The notes under the pieces: generated by a model | Databases searched by the model: none | What the model saw: the letters and a program-made list of their open reading frames with translations, nothing else | What the model was told of the DNA's origin: nothing | Shown: piece after piece, positions 27,601 to 39,600 of the stretch | Layout: every line of letters starts with the position of its first letter | Numbering within the stretch: position 1 is the first letter of the stretch | Translations under genes and position numbers: made by a program | Source of the DNA: Sipunculus nudus | Lineage: Eukaryota; Annelida; Sipuncula; Golfingiida; Sipunculidae | Direction of reading: 5' to 3' | Assembly (NCBI GenBank): GCA_026874595.1 | Contig: CM049311.1 | Coordinates: 71,472,453-71,536,452, forward strand | DNA: 64,000 nucleotides

Positions 27601-30600
27601 CTATAGCTTGAAGGATATGGGAAACAGAGACCTAATTTCAGGTTTCCACTTTTCATGGGCCTCCTTGCATTACAAGAATGAAGAATCTAAGTCCAGTTGT
27701 TAGGATTTGTACCCTGTTGACAGATAACAACATCATTAAAGGTCTCAAAAAACAGAGAAAAACATTCATACAAAAATTTTTTTTTAAATACAGGTGGTGC
27801 ACCAAGTCTGCAGAAACTGTTGGAACACCTCATGATCAATATGTATGCAAAAAATCATGAACATCAGTGTTGTAGTTATTGAGATGCAGCAGTTTTTGTA
27901 TCAAATTTTTCATTATTCTGTGGGATATTTTGGAGCCATCCAGCTTAAAGGATATGGGTAACAGAGACCTAATTTCAGGTTTCCATGGAGACTTTTCATT
28001 GGTCTCCCTGTGTGTCAAGAATGAAGATTCTTGGTCCATTTGTTATGATTTGTGCCCTGTAAACAGATGTTCATATCTTAAAGGTCTCAAAAATTGAGAA
28101 AAAAATTTGTAAAAACACCTGAACAAATACAGATGGTGCCACCAGTCTGCAGAAACTGATGAAATACTCAATGATCAATATGCATGCAAACAATTATGGT
28201 GATCTCTGCATTAGTTGTTCAGATACAAATTTTCCATTATTCTGAGCTGTACTATGGAGTGCCATAGCTCAAAGGATATGGGTAACAGAGACCTAATTTC
28301 TGGTTTCCATGGAGATTTTTTCATAGGTCTCTTAGTGTTTACATCCATTTGTGATAGCATCTCATGACACAGGGGTCATAAAGGGGGAGCTAACATGTTT
28401 GTGATGTTTACATCCATTTGTGATGGCATCTCACAACAGAGGAGTCAGACAGGGGGAGCTAACATGTTTGTGATGTTTACATCAATTTGTGATAGTATCC
28501 TGTGATAGTAGGATGTATATTATGTATATCATACATATATACATTGATAGAACTGTAGAATTATTTGTGATGTTTGACCCCCTCAACCCTGGTTACATGC
28601 CAGTCTGCCGATTCCCAGATTGCCGAATGTTAACTTTTATATGAAATCATCCGTTAATTTGATATATATTCATGTTTAATGGCATCGTAGTATTCATGGA
28701 GTAAAACGATGAAAGCTGTATAATATTACGTTGACGGAATGCTAATTTCAGTGTGTACAGGTAAACCAGTCGGTAACCCGCCATGCCACAAGTCACGCAT
28801 TGCCTCGCCCCGCACTGGCCGACATTCAATAAAAGAACGTTTATGTGTATTGTCACTAATCTTGTTTATCGTAATAACCAACCCTATATACTGACGAAAA
28901 ACAGACAGGTCCGTGGGAAAAAAATGGTGTTGCTCCCATCATAATCTCGTTCCTTTTTTGTCTCCTTTGAAATTGAGTGCCGTTGCAGTTAACAAACGAC
29001 GGTAGCGGAACCTTGTTAATACTCAGGTTAAATCAATCGGCCGTACGACCGACTGAATGGGAATCGTTTGGCTATGACGAGATGTTTTATAATATTAGCA
29101 AAAGCTATTAAAATGTGCCAATATAAATAAATTTTCAATTGAGCGCATGATGTTTGTCTGTTTAAGGGCTCGCATGCATGTGCGTTTTATAATCGCCGAA
29201 TAATCCATAACACATGAGACTGGTGGAAAGGGACGGTGATTCTGAGCGGCATATACCAGGGCGACAGCCCTTAACACCTATTTATATTGTTTTGCTGAAA
29301 ATAACAGTCCATTTTTTTAAATAAACTTAATAACTTTTTAACAATTTTCACATTTCAAAGCTTTGGACCTTGCTATTTATGGAACTATGAACTATGAACT
29401 TTTCGATTAATCATTTACTCTTGTTTGGTTAAACGGAATCTATCCACATCAAACGGATGTGTAGAGACCGTGCACACAAATAGTTTATGATCAAAGGCCT
29501 TTTGTTAACCTTTTGATGTAATTAATGCTGTAATAACAGTAACTGGAGCATCCTTCACCTCATTCCATGCTTGGTAAATGAGCAGATCTCTAATGAACAA
29601 ACATTGTATCAAGAACAATATTTGTACGCAGAGAGAGAGAGAGAGCGAGAGAGAGATATATAAAGAGGGAGAGAGAAAGAACGATTAACTACCGCTAAGC
29701 AACGATAGTGAACGGAGAGATACATAGGGAAATCGATAAAAAATAAAGATGACAATGGAAGGAGAGAATGGACGAAAGCGAGAATGGTAAAAGGAGAGAG
29801 AGAGAGATAGAGAGAGAGAGTAAGAGAAAGAGACAATAAGAAAATATGTTTAAACAGTCATAACATTTTCTATTTTTTACAAGTTGAACATGAAGTCCGC
29901 ATGATATTGAATTATTTTACTCTACAAGCTTTTTATAAAGTTTCGATCATGAACTGTCACTAATTTTTAGGAACCTCTGTTTTAAGTGAATCGGTTATTA
30001 TAAAAAACAACAATACTAACCCAATAAAAACAATAAGCAGAATATAAAACGATCTTTAATAACAAATGACGAGATTAAGTCAGGATCGAGCATAGGACCT
30101 ATCTGTTCTAAGTGTGTCTTGTAAGTTATTACTATAAACAACAATTGTAACCTCATACAAAAAAACAATATGCATAACTAAAACGATCATTACTATAAAA
30201 AGCAACGAAATTACGTCAGCAGCACCAGGGAAAGATCATGAACCGTCGCTTGTTTGCAGGGACCTCAACGTGTCGGCTATAACAAATCATGCGTGATTCG
30301 TTGCCAGCCGGGATGCGGACTGGTAGCTGTTAAGACGCGGTAATTTGGGTCAGGGCTTCTTGTTTGTACACACTGAAATTAGTATTCCGTCAATGCCTTT
30401 TAATACTGTTTTTGTCATGTTCACTCCCTGAATACTCCGACGCTCCAAAAACATTAATATATATAAAATTAACGGACGAATTTCATATAAAAAAAAGTTC
30501 AGATTCGGCATTCTGGGATTCAGCAAACTGGACTCGGTATTTTGGGATTCGGCAAAATGGGAATCGGCAAACTGGCATGATACCGCCCTCCTATTGTGAG

Positions 30601-33600
30601 GGTCACACAAAAAATTGTTTTCTAACCAGTACCTTAAATCGTGCCACAAATGCTGTAATTCAATAGGTCTGTAGCCCTCATAGTTACCAATCATCCCAGT
30701 GAATTTGGGAAAGCTGCTGTATCTTGTTGTTGAGTTATCGCGTGCAAAAGATAATCAACGATCGGGCTGAAGCGGCCATATTGGAATTTCGACATGTCTG
30801 TTATTCAATAGGTCTGGAGCCCTCATAGGTACCAATCATCTCTGTGAATATGGGAAAGCTGCAGTAGGTTGTTGTAGAGTTATTGGGAGCGAAAGATATT
30901 CAGCGATCTTGCTGTGTTGGCCATATTGGAATTCCAATAGGTCTGTAATTTAACAGGTCTGGAGCCCTCATAGGTACCAATCATCCTTGTGAATTTGGGA
31001 AAGCTGCAGTAGGTTGCTGTGGAGTTATCGCACACGCTTGTCAAGTGGGGCCCTAATTACATTTGAATTGTTAATCTGACAAAAATAGTTTTTAAAAGAG
31101 TTAGGATGCAAAGTTGGATGAACCGGACTGCTCATGAATATGATACAGAATGTTATTATTAAAACAAGGACTTTTTTGCTTACACATAAACGAAGTATTA
31201 AATTATATGAGAATTAAGTTAAAATGTTAAATAAAAATGGACAAAGTGTAAGATTAAAATTATAGGAAAACTTGAATATAACTTACCCTAGTTTGAACTG
31301 CCCTTTGGGCTTCCACAGTGTAAAACTGGTAAGTCTCTGGGTTCATGAAAGGATCCAGGAAATTCTGCAATACAGAAGAAGAAAGGAGGTCAGAGTGACT
31401 ATGTTTTGTGTAAGATGAAAGATCAGTAAATATGTCCCTACAAGAGATATCTAAACCTTCGCTTCTCTCTTTGTTTTATAAGTTTTAATATGAGCACATG
31501 CACTAAGATTTTCTTATTTGACTGCAAAAGCTTCCTCAATGTTTAACATTTGGTAGATTGTACATTATGTGTAAGGCCTTACCATCATCTGTGAGTTGAA
31601 TTTGTTCAGGTATACAGCCTGGACTTGTCCTATGCGCAGTGTCAGACTTGCATCCAGTGAGGGTAGTTTGGAAATGCCATGCTTATGGCTAGCTTTACCA
31701 TACTGCACCAGCTGTCACAGAAAAATCATCATAAGAAATCATTTAAAGATGCTTAACAATGCTAAGATTTATAGTTCTACTGCCTGGTCTTTTCTTATAG
31801 CAATGTCAAACAAGAAAAAGCATTACTCATTTATTTCTGAGTTATGATTTATATATGAAAAAGATAAATAATTGCATTTTTTTTTAATTTTTATATTTTA
31901 ACTGATATGACAACTAGCAATATCAACAGATTTTTCACAGGGTTGTTTGAAGTCAAGCAAACTTACCTTGAAATCAAAGAGCCTGTTATCTTCAATTGAC
32001 AGTATCTAAAAGAAACATAACATACACATCATACATAACTCGTTATAATGTTCTTCTGTTATTTTGTAAATAATAAGTAACTTATAAGTTAATTGATAAT
32101 ACCAAATGTAAGGATGACTAAATCCAAGTGCCCATTCAAGGAGTTTAAATTAAACAAAAATTAACAGAAGAAAAGGTTTAATACTGTAAATGATGATACC
32201 CCAGACCCAGCAGGAAAATTAAACATTTACAAGATTTTATTTATTTATTTATGCCTCATCTAAGCTTTCTAGCCTGTTTTATATAAAGTATAATTGAGGC
32301 TGTGTGAAATAATTATATGTGTTGTAAGAAAGTGTCTATAAAAAAAAAATTATGTCAACTGCAAATTTAATTTCCTGATAATACTAATGAAAATATCAAC
32401 CCTGTTCATAAAAGCAAATAAAACCTGACCCTTAAATTCTCCTTAAATTTCCACCACTGTTGAATATTAAGTATTGTTATATAATATAAGTAACATATAA
32501 TATTACCTGCTGATATATAGCATCACCAGACAAATCCTGAACAGACAGGTCAGTCAGATGGGCTTGAATTACAGTCTGGAGTCCCTTGATCTTATAGCTG
32601 CTTTCAAGGCCTAAAGTACAGACATTATGCTTATAAACAGGCATTACTTGGCTAAAAGCATTTTTTACTGATTTACAACATGACTGGATTGGCCATAATA
32701 TACTGAAGGTTTTTTTTTTTATAAATAAGAAATGGGATTGGCTATAAGGATGGGTATGGATGTGAAATGACATGCTATTCTTTCTGATGCTATACAAGCA
32801 TATTGCAAATACAAGCATATTGCAAATTCAATATCATAACCACCAATATAATCTTTCTTTCCAAACACTTAATTAATAAATATTAAAAAATAATAGATAC
32901 AATATTTGCTCTTATGTGAAGCTACTTAAATGCTCAGGGTGAAGCTTGTTACACATTCTGCAGCTATAATTACAGAAGGTAATGTAACAGGTCTGTGAGA
33001 TATGGAAATAAGACTGCTTAAATAAATGAACTGATAATTATCAATATATGTTAGTTTACAATAATATTCAGATTATACACTTCAAGTAAGAAAATACTCT
33101 TAAAAGCCTTTATATATTCTTCATTGCAAATACTTAACAGGGCAACATTCATTTGAAATGTCAGTTTTCCAATATGAATGACAGTCTTTTCTTATCAAAC
33201 TAGAAACGCCCATCGAGTTGATTACAGCCTTGAGTATGTTAACTTGATTTATTTTACATGGATTGAACAAACAGTTATTATAACAAATGTAAGGCACTTT
33301 CCAGGACTCAGATAAAGGCTAGTCTCTACATGTAGAGGAAACTGGAGAATTAGGAGAAAACCTTCAACCATGGATGGACCACAACAACCATCACTTATTC
33401 AGCCAGGAACTAAACCCTGGTCACAAGTGGTGTGAGCCTAGCTTGTAACCACTCAACTGTCCCATGAAACATGTGGGTAAGGAAAACATATACCATGATC
33501 ACTAGCAAAACCAGGACTTCTTTGTGTTAATAACACTTCACAATGGCATCAGTACTAGGTTAGCTGACAAAGGGCAGCATGGCATCAGAAAGCAAAGCAC

Positions 33601-36600
33601 ATGCAGAAAAGGAGTTTTACCAAAGTCATCTAAGCTTTTAAAAAAATGTATTACTAAGTTCTAACCTTTAATGGCCAGATCAGCAAAATCCATCTCATGG
33701 TTGCAGAACTTGACATGGATATCCTTGATTTTGGCAAATGCATGTAGCTTGGTGTGTCTCGGACATATCGTCTGCTTGGCTGTGCCAAAATACTATATTA
33801 TTACACATACACTGACACACAAACTAGACATAATTGAAAATGAGTTTTTATATTCTATTCATTAGATTTTCCACACAACATATGTGAACACGAACAGTTT
33901 TGTATCCAAAATTGAACTTTGTTTTCATTTGATTAATTATGCAATTGTATAAATAAATTACTCTGGGGGGAAAATGGACTGTCCCATGCAGAAATCCATA
34001 AACAATAATAATTATTCTATTTTTTTTTTAATAATGCAAAATTATTCTCTTCAACAGTGAAATATTGTAATGCCCATAATGCATGACAACAAATAACATG
34101 AACTATTAAATAACCACCTGAGGGACCACTCAGCTGGGTTAGGTGCATGGTCCTGTCTAAAACACCAGTGATCTTGCTTAGGTGGCTTAGTTACTATGGT
34201 ATTTATCAAATGGACATTAAATATATGTCTTTATTAAACATCAGCTGGCTGAATAGAGCATCTTCTCAGAGCTCTCATCTTATTTCCTGGTGAAAAATTA
34301 TAAACTAACAAACTCAGCAGGGATCAATAAAATCATGTATACATCAGCTCACCAGCATTTTCAGCCATATCATAGAACCATTTTTGTGCCATGGACAAAG
34401 AGTCAGGGTCTGGAGCGGTCACTGCAGATAAGATAGTACTTGTGCTCTTGGCCAGTTCCCTTGAGGGCCCAAGGTAGGATCTGCAGTACAACATTGGAAT
34501 ATTGATTTAAATGTATATAATCAGTATAACAAATATGGATACAGTGGAGATGTGGCAAAATTCTACAATGAGATAAATATCTGAGATAATGTGAGCTTTT
34601 TTACTGATATAATTCTTAAATGTGACAAACAACATCAACCAAGATAAAAGGTTAAAAATATCTATAGGCTAATCAATTTGAGTTTAACCTGTGCACTAGA
34701 CTACTTTATACAAACCACTATGAGCACTATATTTAAAGATAGTTTCTTAACATGTAGAATCTGCAATGAAAACCACCTGTAGAGCCTGGCATACAATCAC
34801 AAATAGCCTGCATATCCAGTTTAGTTTTGAGTCAATGTGATTTAAACTGATATGTCAAGCTGAATAAAATATTTATACATGCAAATTATACATTATACTT
34901 ACGTGATCATAAGACTCTGCACAAATGAATTGAGGTAAAGAGTGGCTGCCCTGTCAAAGACAAGGTCCAGTCTGGATAGTTTGATCACAATCCCTTGTTC
35001 AACACTGGAGTACACCAGCTCAAAGTCTGGACAGTCTGGGGATACCTGTAAAGAAAATTCCCCTGTACATAATTGTTATAAAAGGGTATAGTATTACAGA
35101 CATGGTTCATGAGGATACAGCAGAAAAAATACTGGTTGTTATAAGGTTAAGCATAAACAGAGAAATCAATGCATTAAGGTACATACAACAAACATTTATC
35201 ATGTTAATGATTAAATTTATATTCAACAACCACAAATACAAATATTCATAATTTATAATTATATATTTACATATCAATTCTTGCCATGGTATATCCTAAT
35301 TTCAGTAATGTCTGACAGTTACTGACGACTGTGTGTTGTTTACTTACCTGTCTGTACAACATAGATATAAGATCAGAACCAGCTGTTGAGCTCAATAGCT
35401 CCAGGTATTCTCCAGACTGGCCTGAAAATACATACAAGCATACATTTCAAACATATTTTTAATTGGTAACACTCATATACAGGAATAAGTAGAGACAACT
35501 TAAATTACAGTGTAAGTATAGATGTATTCTGTACATTTTTATGTCAACAAGAAATTTCAAAGGCTGCAAGACTTTATTTTAAAAGTGTAAACATAGAATA
35601 TAACCTCATCTTTATGGATGAGATCTATACAAATGTTATGGTATTTAAGAAAAAGATCATGTAATTTGCATACTGCCTCACTTCATCAATAACAACATAA
35701 CAACCTTTGTAAATGGTGTTCATGAGGATACAGTAAAATAACTTTAATACAACATTTAATTTCAAAACCATTTGATGGTGACTTGTGTATACAGGTGTGG
35801 ACTGGACCGATAAAGACCTCATTAACAAATAGTGAGGATGAGAAATCTTCCTTTATTAAATATGTCTACCTTCAAAGCAATATGATAGCACTGATTAGGC
35901 ATCATTTGGGTAAAACTTTCACCTGTTAATTGCCATCAATGCCATAAATCTTTAAGTCAATCCAAAGTTACAGAACATGGATAAAGTAAAATTTTTGGGT
36001 ACTGGCTCAAGAAAAATTTGCCTGATGAGTTTGTGGATACACCAATTACTGCGATGTGCTCTTCCCCTTCATAATTTTTCAGATCCCATGAATTTTAGAC
36101 AATTTTAATAATACAACAATTTTCTTGTAAATAATCTTGATTTCAGTCCTCACACATTTCAGGCTGACAAATTTGTGGATAAATGTTTTTTGGATAACTG
36201 ATGTTTGACTGTACTTTAAAAGATATCTTAAATGATAATAATAATGATATCAAGACAGATAAACAGCAAGATTGTCAAAATGTCTTATTAGACTTACCTA
36301 GATGTATTTTATCTACCAGTTGTACCCCTCCTAGACTAGCCTGGGATGTGTAACCATATTTTGTTTTGGCCACATCCGAGCACATCTTGTCCACTCTCAG
36401 CATTAGGTATGGGGTGTCTATCTTGTCTGCTGACTTGGAGATGTGAACCACCACCTCTCCCAGCCTAAACCTCAACAGAACCTCAATGTAGTTAGAAGGA
36501 GATGTGTGGTCATCCACCGCTGGCATGTCCAGGCCCCTGAAACAGTAATACTGTTTAATGTAGTAAGACTGAAATGTCTTAATCCACTGCAGGCACATCC

Positions 36601-39600
36601 TGACCCCTGAAACAGTGAAGCAGCTGTTCATTCATAAATCAGGAGCAGACAGATGAATTATGATCGAGTGGGAAGGTATAGTGAGTGTGTGTGTGGTAGT
36701 GGGTGGGGGAGGAGGAGGTTGGTTTGTGAAATCTTCCCCTGTACACTGTAACACAGAAATGTTTTGTATGTATGTAATATTTGCAAATTTCATGCGAAAA
36801 CCTTGACTTGTCAAAATAACATTAGAATAATTGACTGATTTCCTTGCTGCCTTGCTATACTTTGGCTGCTACTGTAACTAATATTCCATGATTTATTCCT
36901 TTGTCAATTAAATCTGAAATTATACTAAAACTCCAATGTTGGTTGATATTGACTGATATTGTGATATAAATGAGACTCCATCTAGTAGTTAATGCCAAAT
37001 GTTATAAATTCTCTACATATACTGGTATTAATAACTTAGGAATTCAAATAGACTAATGTAATACTAGATTTTTATATTTATTGTTGAATATAAAAAAAAA
37101 TCAAACCTTTACACAAGTTCTTACCTTGCCCATTCCTCTGGGTCCTCATCTGAGTGATCTGATGCTGTTATATACTGTTCTGAACCTGTAATGTGACAAT
37201 GAAGGAATCACTGAATGAGTCCCATATAACCTATAAGAATTAAAAACAAACCTGAAGCTTTCAAGAATCCAGCAAATAATGAGCAGAAAAACCAAGAATT
37301 TATAAAGGAGTCTAAAGAAGGATAAACATGTTGTGCTGGGCCTTAAGAAAATTTCCCACATACCCACTATGACACAATATCAGTAAAGCAGATGTACTTT
37401 TCATGTGTACCAATACTCCACTCAAATACCTTGAGAATAAATAATTAAAATGCAAAACTATGTTAACCTGCCAAACTATGTAAAAAGTTTATATAAATAC
37501 CCCATGAAATTGCAGATGATACCACATCTGTTTCAGAAACGAGAATTGTCAACAAACTTTCATGGATATCAATGTAAATGGTATTTAATTAGAATAAAAG
37601 GAAAAATAATTTAGGGGACCATATATGTGTATGATACTGGACCTGTGGAGAATGTGGAGAGCCTGCTAGCATCAACCATGTCACGGTGCTTCTTTATGCG
37701 TGGAGTGGAGTTCTTCAGGACAGCTTGTTTCATGTGAAGTAGTTCATCCCAGTCTGGTTCATGTTGCACCTCCCTCTCATCCTTAAAGAAAAATATATCA
37801 AATTAGAGGGCAGGGACACAGGGGCACACACCTTTAATTTGCTAATGCTCCACATAATAGTCCATATAAAAAAAAAAACAGAAAAAATATCTGAAACAGG
37901 ACACATGCATTTGGATTTGAACCTTGTATCCCTGCTGTATTGAGCACATTTCCTTCTATTAGGTTAACATGCTGGTAAAAACATCCCTGTGTCTCTGTAA
38001 CAATATTTCCAATTCATTAATTTACTTATTATCATCAACAGGTACTTTGCAGGTAGACTTTCTAGGTAGACTGATAAAAGCACTCAATCATCACTTCAGA
38101 AATGCCCTGATTATGTTTTATTCCAAAATCATATTTAAGACATATTTTACTGAACACTGCCAATATTTTGGATATGCAAACATAACCTTTGTAGCGTATA
38201 GTACATTTGTAGCGTATAGTACATTAAAATTATAATATTGTCAGTATTGACATATTTATTTACCTTTTAGGTAGGTCTCTCGGTGCCAACGTCATAGGTC
38301 ACCCAGTACAGCTATGCTTTAAGAACGTAACCTGGGTGACGTGACGTTATTTCGTACATAACAGACAGTTATCATTTTAATCCAATCAGGTTATGATATA
38401 GTTTCGTGACGTCATTTTATTTTATATAAAGTAAATGGGGACTAATAATAATGTTTAGATAGGTACAAGATGTTGGTGAATAAAGGCCGTTAGTCTGAAC
38501 ACGTCTACACCTTCATTTGACAAATGGCTACCTGCATTTAGAAAGTAAATCTTTATATAAACCTTGAAAGGATATTTTAATTGATTATCTGACACAACTG
38601 CATTTTTAAAGGTTCAAAATTATAATGGCCTATAGGTGGCACTGTCTACTGAACAAGGTAGAAAAAAAGCATATGATAACCGAGGAGGTATTAAGGTAAA
38701 GCCTCCCTAATTTCAGGTTTTGTATGATTAGTAAAACTAATAATCCAAAAGTTCTTATGATTATACTTCTTTTAATTATATATTACATTGGAAGTAAAGA
38801 TTAACTGTATAATGTTCACCAGCATGGGTGCCACAGGGACAATGGGACCATCCACGCTGTCATCAAACCCCATCATGCTGTTACTGTGAGGGAAGGGTAC
38901 ATTCTTGAAGAAATCCATCAGCATCATCAGCTTTTCATCAGAGATGTTCAGCTTCAATGTGGGGAGCTCTGCCAGCACTTTCTGTCTGCAATCACATACA
39001 TAAAACATTCTTAAGATCTCATGATACATTATCTTAAAATGACATATATAACACACTGAAAACTTTCATTTAAAAAAAGCAGAATGATATTATACATGGC
39101 ATATTACAATCTAGATTCCATGTAAAAGTTTTTCCTAGTTAATAGAAAAAATTCTAAACTTCTCATAAATCTTAATTTGAAAATCACACATACAATTTGT
39201 TTCCAGCAAATGGCCCAGTAATGTTTGATTAATTTGTAAAACTGATATATAATCTTATTGAGACTATGAAAATGGTTTAAATGCAACAAATATAATCTTG
39301 ATCAAAAACTAATATAATAACAGCAGCAATATCCATGAAGGATAAACTGAGTAATGGCAATGGCATCATATCCAACTTATATTATATGCATTTGTCTCTT
39401 TAAATCAAAAATACACAGGTGAAGGCTACCAACCACTAAGGGATACAGGTAGATCATAGGTCTAGTTTTCATTATAAGGGTTTTTAAAATTACTTTCTCT
39501 GAACAATAAATTCAAGATGGAGTTTGAGAAATAAATTAATAGTGTTTATTATATATGTAAATGAATCCCTGAAACAGATAGAGTGAACTTACTGTGGTAG

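Noticed and set aside
37910-37975. tRNA-like sequence (minus-strand GGTTCAAATCC)
   Set aside because: Only the B-box-like stretch is convincing; the A box and acceptor stem do not form. At most an old SINE relic.
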